Positions 1 through 12,493 of a stretch of 64,000 bases of DNA are shown piece by piece (position 1 is the stretch's first letter; the number at the start of each line of letters is the position of its first letter). Source of the DNA: Toxorhynchites rutilus septentrionalis (Eukaryota > Arthropoda > Insecta > Diptera > Culicidae); assembly GCF_029784135.1 (NCBI RefSeq), contig NC_073744.1, forward strand, positions 103,103,303-103,167,302, in the 5' to 3' direction. Under the pieces are notes generated by a model. That model was given only the letters and a program-made list of their open reading frames with translations. It was not told where the DNA came from and searched no databases. Made by a program: the position numbers and the translations under genes.

Positions 1-259
1 AAACAGTTCTTGCTACCGAGAAAATTCGTGAATGCCATCCTGCATACAATGTGTTGTAATTTGAAGCCACTTTCAATTCGGGAACCATGCATGGGTTTGT
101 GTAAACTGAATGATCAATTTAAAAGACGCCAACCACCAATAAGTTCAAGAACAAGCATAAACAAAATAAATCAGTTTATATTATATGTCATATTATGTCA
201 CTTTAGAATGCATTGGTATTGTGAAAAACTTTCAATAACTCTTCTTTGAAAGGTTTAAT
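1..259. other. left edge, no gene recognised
   Basis: No coding similarity was found here. By position this is the 3' flank of the histone unit that follows. On the minus strand an AAAGAAGAG stretch lies just past the stem-loop at 260-275, where a histone downstream element would sit. The 3' terminal hairpin seen in other copies is not in view, so the window opens inside this unit. Confidence 0.4.
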
Positions 260-275
260 GGCCCTGAAAAGCGCC
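260..275 (-). promoter_or_regulatory. histone mRNA 3' stem-loop (H2A copy)
   Basis: On the minus strand the sequence is GGCGCTTTTCAGGGCC, with the 6-bp stem and 4-base loop of replication-dependent histone mRNAs (one imperfect pair). It lies downstream of the H2A remnant at 290-540. Confidence 0.8.
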
Positions 276-289
276 GTATTTTACGGTGG

Positions 290-540
290 CTGGTTTTGCC
301 ACCAAAGAAGTCTGTATAAACAAACTTTTTCCTTCTTCTACCTGCTTCCGTTTTGCGATTGCGTTTGCCACTTGCTGAAACTAGTTGTTGCCTCCGAACC
401 GAATGTGCTCTGTTCTGTAGGCGGGTTTTCTTATTGTTGTGAGCAGCTTTGCAAGCCAACTCGAGCACTCCGGCGGCCGAAATTCTATAACCGCTATTAG
501 GTATACTGGTGCTCCGGCACCAATCCGTTGATGCGATGTG
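290..540 (-). pseudogene. histone H2A pseudogene fragment
   Basis: Minus-strand translation gives RIGAGAPVYL, then after a frame change VLELACKAAHNNKKTR. These match the H2A histone fold from RVGAGAPVYL to VLELAGNAARDNKKTR. The amino-terminal tail and first helix are missing. After KKTR the frame degenerates into a segment shared with the other H2A copies here, ending in FFGGK just before the stem-loop. Stops and frameshifts rule out a working histone. It faces away from the H2B promoter segment at 565-698, the usual divergent H2A/H2B arrangement. Confidence 0.8.
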
Positions 541-564
541 ATGTGAAACGATGCCATACAACCA

Positions 565-698
565 GACTGATTTACGGCAGACTCAGCCAAAGGGGCGAGT
601 CCAACGAGACGAACGAATGAGCGTTAAAAGGCAGCGATGGCAAAAAATACATTCATTACGATTTGTTCGCTCGTTGGATTCACATGCAGGCTAAAAAG
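565..698 (+). promoter_or_regulatory. H2B promoter/5' leader joined directly to H2B 3' end
   Basis: This matches the stretch at 49190-49312 and, inverted, the leader of the H2B remnant near 56690-56774 (shared CTCGTTGGATTCACATGCAG, up to orientation). The H2B reading frame itself is gone: the leader runs within about 12 bases into the stem-loop at 699. The same deletion is present at 49312, so it predates duplication of the unit. Confidence 0.65.
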
Positions 699-714
699 GG
701 TCCTTTTCAGGATC
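699..714 (+). promoter_or_regulatory. histone mRNA 3' stem-loop (H2B side)
   Basis: The sequence is GGTCCTTTTCAGGATC, with loop TTTC and one weakened stem pair. About 24 bases on, CTAAAGAGTTTA resembles the purine-rich downstream element bound by U7 snRNA. Coding DNA no longer precedes it. Confidence 0.7.
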
Positions 715-719
715 ACAAA

Positions 720-1295
720 ATTATCTTTAATCTAAAGAGTTTATTGTTTTGTTATCACTCGATATCCCCATCTTGTTCGGCTAAACCTTCCTGTTTAGCG
801 ATTGTGTTTGCCACTCGCCACAGCTTTCACAGTTGGAAAATTTCTTCCCATCCAGCTTGTGACATGTTGTACAGTAAATTATATTTAATGCGACGTGCCG
901 AAACACCACTCAGTGTCGCAATGGAGGCGATTTTAACCTGCAATTGAACATTTGCGATGACAGTGGTACAGTGTCGACTTTCAATGTGGGGTCATGATTT
1001 GGATCTATGTTTACAAAAATGTCCAACTAAATATGTCGCATTACATGACCGTCCAATTAGCTAAATGTCGAACTAATTGTAAATTACTGTATTTTCAATC
1101 TGGAAACAATTTAAGAATTGGTGAAAATTGAATAATCAGGAAAGTCCCCAACTATCAACAAGCTCACAACAACTGCCAAATCCACATACTCATCAGATCC
1201 TGGCAAACAAATTATGAAAAAATCAATTTGTGTTTTATTATTATTTTGGATATTATTATAGAAAGCATTAAACTATATTTCGTAAACTCTTTTTT
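720..1295. repeat. conserved spacer of the histone unit
   Basis: A non-coding spacer lies between the H2B 3' end and the next H2A 3' end. The same sequence recurs at 49330-49890 and 50888-51500 with small indels. It holds a short inverted stretch (GGCGAGTGGCAAACGCAATCGC on minus, broken here for length) that also appears inside H2A remnants, suggesting it includes degraded H2A coding sequence. No ORF of interest was seen. Confidence 0.6.
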
Positions 1296-1307
1296 GAATG
1301 GTTTAAT

Positions 1308-1323
1308 GGCCCTGATAAGCGCC
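1308..1323 (-). promoter_or_regulatory. decayed histone 3' stem-loop
   Basis: Minus strand GGCGCTTATCAGGGCC: the loop has TTAT where the others have TTTT, so the site is mutated. AAAAAAGAGTTTA follows on the minus strand. Confidence 0.65.
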
Positions 1324-1369
1324 GTGATTTATGGAATTTTAGAAAACTTAGTACTCGTGGTTTTGAAAA

Positions 1370-1766
1370 AAACCATTTCGAACGCACTCGATGCCGCCTT
1401 GTTCTGGATTTGCCACCAAAGCAGATTGTATAAAGAACAAACTTTTTTCTTCTGCTACCTGCTGCCGTTTTGCGATTGCGTTTGCCACTCGCCACTCGCT
1501 GCAACTGCCTGTTGTCTTGATGTCCACCGAACCGAATGTGTTCTGTTCTGAATGCGGGTTTTCTTATCGTCGCGAGCAGCTTTGCCAGCCAACTCGATCA
1601 CTTCGGCGGCCGAAACTTTATAACGCTAGGTGGACTGGTGTACTGGAACTAACGCGCTCGGCCTAGCTACCCTTGCGGAGTAATTGGCGAATTCACCTAC
1701 GGGGAATCGCAGGCTAACACGGTTCGAGCGGGATTTCACTTTTCCTTCTTTGTCATATCCAGACAT
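1370..1766 (-). pseudogene. histone H2A pseudogene
   Basis: The ancestral start codon is at 1766 on the minus strand. From it the frame reads MSGYDKEGKVKSRSNR, matching the H2A tail MSGRGKGGKVKGKAKSRSNR with an internal deletion. Downstream pieces in shifting frames match [26 protein letters not shown] and the carboxy-terminal AQGG region (seen as NPEQGGIEGVRNGF in sister copies). The family length is about 124 residues and the span fits a complete but decayed gene. The promoter upstream is cut at 1833-1845 by two short-element insertions. Confidence 0.8.
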
Positions 1767-1845
1767 GGCTGCTTGTGTTGGTTTGTTAATGTGATGTGAT
1801 GCGAAATGATGTGGTGTACGGTTTCGATGAGCATGATCGTTACGG

Positions 1846-2032
1846 AAGGAAGGAAGGTCTTGTATTATAGAGACTTTAAACTTTTGCAGTTCATTCGTCT
1901 CTAGCCTTGAAAACTCTACTCTACTCTACTTCAGCGCTACCACCTCCGCCCTCTTGCCTTGAGAAAGCACTCGATCCCTCGCCGTTCAGCTCGTCCAGCA
2001 ACGATATTGTCCAGTCGGTGTCCACACAAAGA
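1846..2032 (+). mobile_element. 187-bp short interspersed element, copy 1
   Basis: It starts AAGGAAGGAAGGT and ends CACACAAAGA. It is flanked by 13-bp direct repeats ATGATCGTTACGG (1833-1845 and 2033-2045), which is H2A promoter sequence also present uninterrupted near 50425 and 52871. A 13-bp target duplication suggests retroposition, although no A-tail is visible. The same element occurs in each of the six units (near 23044, 27776, 31708, 35441, 40681 and 44026), there flanked by GTTAATGT. Confidence 0.75.
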
Positions 2033-2045
2033 ATGATCGTTACGG

Positions 2046-2192
2046 AAGGAAGGAAGGTATTGTATTATTGAGACTTTAAACTTTTGCAGTTCATTCGTCT
2101 CTAGCCTTGAGAAAGGCCCTTTGAAAACTCTACTCTACTCTACTCCAGCGCCACCACCTCCGCCCTCTTGCCTTGAGAAAGGCAATCCATCA
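2046..2192 (+). mobile_element. 187-bp short element, truncated copy 2
   Basis: A second copy begins immediately after the right-hand 13-bp repeat of copy 1 and breaks off after the internal CTTGAGAAAGGCA. This gives a head-to-tail pair sharing the middle target repeat. Confidence 0.7.
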
Positions 2193-2236
2193 ACCAACCA
2201 GACTGGATGCGGTAAGGGAGGCGAATGACATATGTA

Positions 2237-2844
<608 letters not shown>

Positions 2845-3324
2845 TGGCGCAGTCAAGTGAAAGTGTGTGGTAATTAAGTGATAATAGTGATCGCGAAAAC
2901 CGAACTAGCTACGTTCCAACAGTGCAACAACTCATCCACCGGGAAACCGCTGCAGGACGAATACCAAGCAGTTTGTGTGTTTGAGGAGCGAAATCGGATC
3001 CACACACAGAACCCTCCCAAAGAACCCGCACGAAAGGAACAATTTGAGGACTCCAGGAGATGAGAATACACATTTTCCTGTAAGTAACCCAGTTTTTACT
3101 TTCAACACAAAAGCAATCAGACACATTGAGTGAATGTATTGCAACGACATATAAACGATACTAATTCAGAGGTGCTAGCCCCTACCCGAGGTAAGCGAAT
3201 ACCTGGAATATCACAAGTGAATAAACAAATACTAACATAAAAAAAAAACACAAACGATAAACTCACAAGAAACGCAGAATAAACTAGCGAATAAAAAGTG
3301 AAAGTGAAACCACAAAGCACAAAT
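2845..3324 (+). promoter_or_regulatory. gypsy leader: primer-binding site and splice donor
   Basis: TGGCGCAGTC at 2845 resembles the tRNA-Ser-type primer-binding site of 17.6/297-class elements. GTAAGT at 3080 follows a short ATG-initiated stretch and is a good splice-donor candidate for env mRNA. The leader is the same length as that of the inner copy. Confidence 0.7.
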
Positions 3325-4395
3325 ATGGATAGAAATTCGGCTTCACCGGAGCCTTTGATTCCGGATTTTGATGAGTCTGTGCCAATAGTTGCACAGCAAA
3401 GTACAATTGCGGACGAATTAATACAACACTTTCAACACTTAACAGAAAATCAAAACAAATTAATTGAAACTATTGCAAAACTGAAACAAAAAGCAGAGGA
3501 TCCTTTTCTCCAATATAGGACTCCTGACCCCATTCGTAATTTACACGAATTCAAAGGAACTAGAAGAAGTGAAACTCAAGCGTGGATCGACGATGTCGAG
3601 AATACGTTAGAGCTATTTAAAAATCAGAAAGGCTCAATGGTGTATTTTCAATACATTAGAGCCATAAAAAGCAAAATTACAGAACGGGCGAAAGACACGC
3701 TTATTGCGGCCGGCAACCCGAATACATGGGAGGAAATCAAAGAAGTCCTCTTAAATGCACACGGAGATCGACGAGATCTCCCAACACAAATTCAATCTCT
3801 ATTTTATGCCAAACAGGGCAACAAAAATGTTACAGATTACTATAACAAAATAAAAGCAATAGACTCCAGCATTAAAACGAGTCTCGCGCTAATGGACGAA
3901 TATAAAGGGTCAATTACAGCCCTAAATAAATTAGTAAGCCTCATGACGCTAACACGGTTTGTAGATGGCCTGGGGGAAAATCTTTCAATGAATGTGAGAA
4001 GTCACAAGCCAGATACGCTTGATGAAGCGTTATCGATCACGCTGCAATACACAAACGCGGTATTTAGACAAAAACTAGAGAAAAGAAGCAACACCAGTAG
4101 TAACAGTAATGCTAATCCTCCTCAAAGGAACAACAATGTATACCCTCCATCAGGAAACCATAAGCAGAACTCGGGGAAATTTAGAAATAATAATTATAAC
4201 AACGAAGACGTATCAATGAGGACACATACCTCAAAGATGCAAATGAACAACCACGAAGGGCAAGAGCCAGAGCCCAAAACGGAACAGATCAAAACCGAAG
4301 AGGCGAACATTTCACAACTAGACTCAGGTGACGATGATTTCTTCGATGACGAACTAAATTTTCATCAGGAACACGCGCCAAACGTACTAACGTAA
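3325..4395 (+). CDS. gag: gypsy Gag, outer copy
   Basis: A 356-residue Gag begins at the first in-frame ATG (3325); the frame is open to 3298 but has no earlier ATG. It is hydrophilic, with an alpha-helical capsid-like middle (motif [21 protein letters not shown] near residue 85, shown in part), an asparagine-rich stretch near residues 265-300 and an acidic carboxy end ([11 protein letters not shown]). No CCHC knuckle is visible, as is common in errantivirus Gags. It differs from the inner Gag at one residue seen (Pro for Leu near residue 70). It forms the particle core. The following pol is cut off, so this copy is not autonomous. Confidence 0.88.
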   Translation: MDRNSASPEPLIPDFDESVPIVAQQSTIADELIQHFQHLTENQNKLIETIAKLKQKAEDPFLQYRTPDPIRNLHEFKGTRRSETQAWIDDVENTLELFKNQKGSMVYFQYIRAIKSKITERAKDTLIAAGNPNTWEEIKEVLLNAHGDRRDLPTQIQSLFYAKQGNKNVTDYYNKIKAIDSSIKTSLALMDEYKGSITALNKLVSLMTLTRFVDGLGENLSMNVRSHKPDTLDEALSITLQYTNAVFRQKLEKRSNTSSNSNANPPQRNNNVYPPSGNHKQNSGKFRNNNYNNEDVSMRTHTSKMQMNNHEGQEPEPKTEQIKTEEANISQLDSGDDDFFDDELNFHQEHAPNVLT

Positions 4396-4442
4396 ATAAC
4401 AACTTCATACCTTATTTCACAATAAATACGACTAAGGGTGAA

Positions 4443-5060
<618 letters not shown>

Positions 5061-5540
5061 TGGCGCAGTCAAGTGAAAGTGTGTGGTAATTAAGTGATAA
5101 TAGTGATCGCGAAAACCGAACTAGCTACGTTCCAACAGTGCAACAACTCATCCACCGGGAAACCGCTGCAGGACGAATACCAAGCAGTTTGTGTGTTTGA
5201 GGAGCGAAATCGGATCCACACACAGAACCCTCCCAAAGAACCCGCACGAAAGGAACAATTTGAGGACTCCAGGAGATGAGAATACACATTTTCCTGTAAG
5301 TAACCCAGTTTTTACTTTCAACACAAAAGCAATCAGACACATTGAGTGAATGTATTGCAACGACATATAAACGATACTAATTCAGAGGTGCTAGCCCCTA
5401 CCCGAGGTAAGCGAATACCTGGAATATCACAAGTGAATAAACAAATACTAACATAAAAAAAAAACACAAACGATAAACTCACAAGAAACGCAGAATAAAC
5501 TAGCGAATAAAAAGTGAAAGTGAAACCACAAAGCACAAAT
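5061..5540 (+). promoter_or_regulatory. inner gypsy leader with splice donor
   Basis: It holds the primer-binding site at 5061 and a GTAAGT donor at 5296. The donor sits a few codons after an ATG (5276), so splicing to the acceptor near 10053 could supply an initiator for env. Confidence 0.65.
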
Positions 5541-6611
5541 ATGGATAGAAATTCGGCTTCACCGGAGCCTTTGATTCCGGATTTTGATGAGTCTGTGCCA
5601 ATAGTTGCACAGCAAAGTACAATTGCGGACGAATTAATACAACACTTTCAACACTTAACAGAAAATCAAAACAAATTAATTGAAACTATTGCAAAACTGA
5701 AACAAAAAGCAGAGGATCCTTTTCTCCAATATAGGACTCCTGACCTCATTCGTAATTTACACGAATTCAAAGGAACTAGAAGAAGTGAAACTCAAGCGTG
5801 GATCGACGATGTCGAGAATACGTTAGAGCTATTTAAAAATCAGAAAGGCTCAATGGTGTATTTTCAATACATTAGAGCCATAAAAAGCAAAATTACAGAA
5901 CGGGCGAAAGACACGCTTATTGCGGCCGGCAACCCGAATACATGGGAGGAAATCAAAGAAGTCCTCTTAAATGCACACGGAGATCGACGAGATCTCCCAA
6001 CACAAATTCAATCTCTATTTTATGCCAAACAGGGCAACAAAAATGTTACAGATTACTATAACAAAATAAAAGCAATAGACTCCAGCATTAAAACGAGTCT
6101 CGCGCTAATGGACGAATATAAAGGGTCAATTACAGCCCTAAATAAATTAGTAAGCCTCATGACGCTAACACGGTTTGTAGATGGCCTGGGGGAAAATCTT
6201 TCAATGAATGTGAGAAGTCACAAGCCAGATACGCTTGATGAAGCGTTATCGATCACGCTGCAATACACAAACGCGGTATTTAGACAAAAACTAGAGAAAA
6301 GAAGCAACACCAGTAGTAACAGTAATGCTAATCCTCCTCAAAGGAACAACAATGTATACCCTCCATCAGGAAACCATAAGCAGAACTCGGGGAAATTTAG
6401 AAATAATAATTATAACAACGAAGACGTATCAATGAGGACACATACCTCAAAGATGCAAATGAACAACCACGAAGGGCAAGAGCCAGAGCCCAAAACGGAA
6501 CAGATCAAAACCGAAGAGGCGAACATTTCACAACTAGACTCAGGTGACGATGATTTCTTCGATGACGAACTAAATTTTCATCAGGAACACGCGCCAAACG
6601 TACTAACGTAA
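5541..6611 (+). CDS. gag: gypsy Gag, inner copy
   Basis: This intact 356-residue Gag has the same layout as the outer copy: capsid-like helical middle, Asn-rich linker and acidic tail. The ATG at 5541 was chosen because the extra 9 upstream codons have no ATG. Pol follows in the -1 frame, which is open across the Gag stop at 6609-6611. This fits expression of Pol by -1 ribosomal frameshifting, as in other Ty3/gypsy elements, though a slippery heptamer was not pinned down. Confidence 0.92.
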   Translation: MDRNSASPEPLIPDFDESVPIVAQQSTIADELIQHFQHLTENQNKLIETIAKLKQKAEDPFLQYRTPDLIRNLHEFKGTRRSETQAWIDDVENTLELFKNQKGSMVYFQYIRAIKSKITERAKDTLIAAGNPNTWEEIKEVLLNAHGDRRDLPTQIQSLFYAKQGNKNVTDYYNKIKAIDSSIKTSLALMDEYKGSITALNKLVSLMTLTRFVDGLGENLSMNVRSHKPDTLDEALSITLQYTNAVFRQKLEKRSNTSSNSNANPPQRNNNVYPPSGNHKQNSGKFRNNNYNNEDVSMRTHTSKMQMNNHEGQEPEPKTEQIKTEEANISQLDSGDDDFFDDELNFHQEHAPNVLT

Positions 6612-6658
6612 ATAACAACTTCATACCTTATTTCACAATAAATACGACTAAGGGTGAA

Positions 6659-9600
6659 ATGAAATTTTTGGTGGACACAGGAGCCAACAAAAATTATATT
6701 TCACAAGACCATGTCAACATCGAAAACGCCAAACCGGAAAGCGGAATTCGAGTAACAAACATGAATGGAACCCATGAAATTTCTAAATCAGTATCTTTCG
6801 ATCCATTCGGTATCAAGAAAAAAGTGAAATTTTATGTTTTCAAGTTTCACGAATACTTTGACGGCCTAGTTGGGTACGAGACTTTGAGAGATCTAAGGGC
6901 TCAGCTCGACATTGGCAAAAATCAGTTGAGAATCGGAAGGAAAACATTTAACCTGAAGAAGAAGTTCCCGACTATCAATAACATACATCTGAATGAACAA
7001 GAGTTTCAGTTCATAAAAATTGCGACGGAAAAGGATGGCGATTTCATTATATCGGACGAAAAGAGTTTGGGCGAATTTTCAATACTCCCTGGGGTGTACC
7101 ACAGCTCCAACAGGGAAGCCTTTGTAGCCATTCGTAATTACAGAAAATCTCGAATTGAAATTAACCTTTCGGAATTAAACATTAACAATGAAGAATTCGT
7201 TATTTCGGAACTCCCAAGTAAGAATTTCGAAAAATCCCAGTTCAAAATCACAGATGACTCTTTAAACGATAGAGAAAAAATCGAACTCTATAAAATTTTG
7301 AGGAAAAATTCGGAAATAATTTATTCAGAAAATCAAGCGCTATCGTTCACGCACCAAATTAAACACAAAATAAGAACAGTCGATGATATCCCGGTGCATA
7401 CCAAGTCATACCGATATCCTCAAATTTATGAGGAAGAAGTGCAAAAGCAGATTCAAACACTGCTGAAAGATGGTATAATTCAGGAATCGATCTCACCCTA
7501 TACGTCCCCGATTTGGATAGTGCCGAAGAAGGTCGACGCCACGCGAAGAAAAAAAATTCGATTAGTCATTGACTATCGAAAATTAAATGAAAAAACGATT
7601 TCCGATCGTTACCCAATACCAGATATCACAGAGATACTGGATAAACTTGGGAAAGCGACTTATTTTTCGACTATCGACTTGGTCTCTGGATTCCATCAAA
7701 ATTAGACGAAAGCGATAGAGAAAAAACAGCATTCTCAGTCAATGGCGGAAAGTACGAGTTTACTAGAATGCCATTCGGCTTAAAGAACGCACCCGCAACA
7801 TTTCAAAGGGTGATGGATGCTGTACTTCGCGAGTTCATCGGAAAATGTTGTCTAGTATACATGGACGACATTATCGTATTTTCAAGTTCCTTCGAAGAAC
7901 ATATCAAAGACATTCGGAACATATTTGGAAAACTAAAAGAGGCAAATCTAAAAACACAATTTGAAAAATGTTTTTTCTTTAGGAAAGAAACACAATTTCT
8001 TGGCCACACAGTTACGAGAGAAGGAGTTAAACCTAACTCCGATAAAATCGAAGTAATCAGAAACTGGCCAATCCCGAAGAACGAAACTGAATTGAAACAG
8101 TTTTTAGGCACAATTGGGTATTACAGAAGATTCATTAGGGACTTTGCCAAATTGGTAAAACCCCTTACAAAATTACTAAGGAAAGACACTGAGTTCGAAT
8201 TTTCTAGGGAAACAATAACATGTTTCGAGAAATGTAGAGAAATCCTAACAAGGGACCCGATTTTGCAGTACCCTGATTTCTCGAAAGAGTTCATTTTAAC
8301 AACAGATGCAAGCGACTACGCCATCGGAGCAGTACTCTCGCAGGGGCCCGTTGGGAAAGATAGACCGATTGCGTTTGCATCTAGGACACTGAACAAAACA
8401 GAGGAAAATTATTCAACGACCGAAAAAGAGTTTCTTGCTATGTACTGGGCGGTAAATCATTTCCGACCATATTTATATGGTAGAAAATTCAAGCTAATAA
8501 CAGATCACCAACCTTTAACTTATTCTCTAACAAACACAAACAAAAGAATTCTTAAAGGTAAACTCAAACTCGAAGAATACGATTACGAACTTTTATACAA
8601 ACCAGGAAGGACAAATACCGTAGCAGATGCTCTATCGAGAATAAAACCGGAAGAGATCACCCACAGTTCTATCCAAGACATCAATAACCAGCATCAATAT
8701 TCGGAAGGAAACGATACAGATCTAAGCACAATACATTCAGCGGATACGAGTGACGATTATTACATATGGACCACAGAAAAACCACTGAACATGTTTAGAA
8801 CACAAATTATTTTCAAAATCGCAAACATAAACACCGACGTATACGAAGAAATATTCCCAAGATACCATAGACACACGATAGTGAGACCATTCTACAATGA
8901 GGAGGAAATCACCAAAGTATTTAAAATGCTATTGAATCCTAAAGGTGTGAGCGGCATCAAAGCACCTATTTCTCTGATCCAACTTATTCAAGAAACATAC
9001 AGAAAATATTTCTCGACTAATAAAATTTTCAAGGTTTTTATTTCAGAAACGCTACTGGAAGATGTACGACTGGAAAACACCCAAGATGAAATCATAAAAC
9101 AGACACACTCCTTTGCGCACCGCGGAATGAAAGAAAATAAAATTCAAATTTTACAAAGATACTTTTTCCCGGAACTCGATCGTAAATTAAAAATTCACGT
9201 AGCATCCTGTGACATTTGCAAGAAAAGTAAATATGACAGGAGGCCACCCCAGCTTATCCACAAAAGCACATTTGGAGAAAAACCTTTCGAACGAATTCAT
9301 ATCGATGTATTTTTCATGAAAGGATCAAAATGGCTTACGATCGTCGACTCTTTCTCAAAATTCGCTAACATAATCGCTTTAGAATCCCGAACAATAGTAG
9401 ACATGAAAAAAGCAATCACAGAACACCTCAGAATATTCGGCAGACCACAAACCATAGTGTGCGATCAAGAACCAACCTTTAAATCAATCGACTTTGTCGG
9501 ATTTTTGAATGATCTTGGCATCGAAATGCACTTTGCGAGTAATTCAAACTCGAATGGAATCGTAGAACGTTTTCATTCGACTTTGATCGAATTATACAGA

Positions 9601-10005
9601 ACCTTGAAACATAAACACACCAACATTTCGCTTAATGACCAAATGAATATCATAACAGATATTTATAATAACACATATCATTCGGTCACTAAGAGAAAAC
9701 CCCGCGAGCTCGTTTTCAACCAAAGAAACACGGTCGACATCGAAGAAATCACTGAAAACGCGAACAAACTTCAATCCGCAGTGAAATTAGAACTTGACAA
9801 AAGGAAAGCAGCGTACGAAAAACAGCACGAAAACAATAAAAAACCACCCCAACTTCATACAAACGATAATAAATATATTAAAATAACGCAACGACTTAAC
9901 AAAGATCGAGATCCTTATAAAATAGCAACCGTACTAACAGACAACGATTTAACTTTTACCGATAAAAACAACATAAAAATTCACAAAAATCGCTTGAAAT
10001 CCTAA
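6659..10005 (+). pseudogene. pol: gypsy Pol polyprotein, one frameshift
   Basis: The first part (6659-7705, 348 residues) holds the protease triad DTG at residues 6-8 and the reverse transcriptase fingers, ending in palm motif STIDLVSGFHQ. A frame change near 7695-7705 in an A-rich spot (frame 2 to frame 1) breaks the ORF. The second part (7768-10005, 745 residues; frame open from about 7702) has PFGLKNAP at residues 2-9, catalytic YMDD at 31-34, RNase H with TTDAS at 177-181, an integrase zinc motif (H446, H450, C480, C483) and a DDE core (D512, D565, E599). All catalytic residues are present, so the frameshift is the only obvious lesion. Confidence 0.93.
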
Positions 10006-10042
10006 AGGAATAATAATACTAATTTGATAAACAACTTTACAT

Positions 10043-10053
10043 TTCCTTGCAGA
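10043..10053 (+). promoter_or_regulatory. candidate env splice acceptor
   Basis: TTTCCTTGCAG, a pyrimidine-rich acceptor, lies just after the pol stop and before the open env frame. It pairs logically with the GTAAGT donor in the leader. Confidence 0.6.
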
Positions 10054-11562
10054 CTGTTCGCCCTTACATCCGCAACGACGTATCAGGATGTATCAAATAA
10101 CAATGGCTTAATAGTCTTTAAAATCAATCAAGTTAAAATTAAACTCGGATACGAAAGAATAATACATAAAATTAATATGAACGATATTAAAAATAATATC
10201 TTATACATAGAATAGCTAGCAAACACATTAAATACAACAACCCATCTCAAAAATACCCTTGATTACAAGTTAAAAATTGCGCACGCCAAAACCAACAGCT
10301 TATCTCCTAGGAGAAGTAGAAGAGGACTCATAGACGCTTTAGGTTCTACAATCAAATTCATAGCTGGAAATCCCGATCACGAAGATCTTTTGTTGATCAA
10401 TCAAAATTTTGATAAACTCGAAACAACCTTGAATAAATTTATAACTAATGAATCAAAACAAATACGAATTAACAATCTCCTAGAAATCCATTTGAGCAAT
10501 GTATCAAAAACATTAATAGATATCGAGGAATCAGTAAGAGAATCTCAAAATGAGCTAGGATATATCAACCTTATTTTTAACATAGATATTATTATAAGAA
10601 TACTAGAAGATTTGGAAGAACAAATAACACTATCTAAACTAAACTTGATAAATAAAAATATACTTAGCCCAGCAGAAAAACTTTATATTTGGAATTTTCT
10701 AACTAAGCAAAACATAAGATTGACGTATGAAGACGAAATATTTGTTCACATCAATAGTATTGTCTCAATAAAAAGAAATCATTTTATTGTCATTGTAAAA
10801 ATTCCGATAGTAGAAAATAGGGACTACGAACTACTGCAGTTAGAACCAGTCGGCGGAAACAGCTCGAAGATCAGCACGAACATAAAATACGTAGCAAAAT
10901 ATAAGGAAAAGCTCTTCCAACAATCCGGCAAATGCACGATATGCGAAAGAACAAAGGCAATCACCGACGAATGCATCTCCAATATTCTAAATAACTTCAA
11001 AGCAAAATGCATTTTTTCAAAACAAAAGGAAAACCCCGAAATCAGAGAAATAATTCCAGGGACCATAATAGTGGATACCACAGTAAGAATTAACATTTCG
11101 GACTCATGTGGCGACTCGAGAGAAATAACAACACCAACCATCATAGAAACTGAAAACTGTACAGTTAAAATAGGAAACAGTACATTCCACAACGTAAACA
11201 AAGTTATCGAACAGTTACAATTCATGACACCAATCTTTGGGAAAATTATAGAAGCCAAAGAACATATCCCCGATGCAGAAACACTTCACACCATCACCAT
11301 AGACAACCTCGAAGAGTTGAACAAAATCAAAGTCCATTTGTCCAAAACACAAACCGTTGGAGGATCACTGTTGACCTCCTTACTCGTCCTTGCAATTCTC
11401 CTATTCTTTATTCGCAGATACTTGAAGAATAGGAAGACAAAACCCAATACCACTATTCCCTGCCAGATGCATGAAGCCACAGCAGATCCTAACCCAAAAC
11501 CCACGGAAAAGGACGAATCACCATCCACCCCGCAACAACCATCAGAGGCAATGGTTGCGTAG
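10054..11562 (+). pseudogene. env: gypsy Env, in-frame stop
   Basis: The env frame runs from the acceptor to 11562, interrupted by one TAG at 10213-10215; the second open stretch is 390 residues from 10390. Visible features are a furin-like RRSRR site at 10309-10323 followed by GLIDALGS, the conserved start of the errantivirus fusion subunit; cysteine pairs of the CTIC type near 10933; and one hydrophobic membrane segment at 11358-11415 followed by a short basic tail. These fit a baculovirus-F-like insect retroviral envelope acting in membrane fusion. The stop probably inactivates it. Confidence 0.85.
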
Positions 11563-11600
11563 TTGAAAAGTATGAAGAGTCAAACGAGGACGCTCGACAC

Positions 11601-11909
11601 CTAGGGGGGAGGCGTTACGACGGGATCCCGCCCCCGCAGCATAGCAGCATAATCAGGAAACGCAACCCGAAACCAACGAGACGCGCATGCAGCATAATTG
11701 AAGATGAACCGCACGCGCGAGAGGTGCAATCCGAAACCCGCGAGCCACCACACACGGATGCTGACGCTGTAGTTCGTCCCAATAAAATAGGTTACTCTGG
11801 ATTGCCTGAGTTAGTCCCAAATTGAATTCCAAAGTGTTAACACATAAGAAGACGTGTATTAAATGAGAGAATAAAGTTTTTTTATCCATCTCGATACCAC
11901 GATCCTATC
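11601..11909 (+). repeat. gypsy polypurine tract and 3' LTR
   Basis: The purine tract GGGGGGAGG at 11604-11612 directly precedes the 297-bp LTR. The LTR ends CGATCCTATC and a TA stretch follows. Confidence 0.92.
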
Positions 11910-11922
11910 TTATATATATATA

Positions 11923-12493
11923 TAATAGTCTTTAAAATCAATCAAGTTAAAATTAAACTCGGATACGAAAGAATAATACATAAAATTAATATGAACGATA
12001 TTAAAAATAATATCTTATACATAGAATAGCTAGCAAACACATTAAATACAACAACCCATCTCAAAAATACCCTTGATTACAAGTTAAAAATTGCGCACGC
12101 CAAAACCAACAGCTTATCTCCTAGGAGAAGTAGAAGAGGACTCATAGACGCTTTAGGTTCTACAATCAAATTCATAGCTGGAAATCCCGATCACGAAGAT
12201 CTTTTGTTGATCAATCAAAATTTTGATAAACTCGAAACAACCTTGAATAAATTTATAACTAATGAATCAAAACAAATACGAATTAACAATCTCCTAGAAA
12301 TCCATTTGAGCAATGTATCAAAAACATTAATAGATATCGAGGAATCAGTAAGAGAATCTCAAAATGAGCTAGGATATATCAACCTTATTTTTAACATAGA
12401 TATTATTATAAGAATACTAGAAGATTTGGAAGAACAAATAACACTATCTAAACTAAACTTGATAAATAAAAATATACTTAGCCCAGCAGAAAA

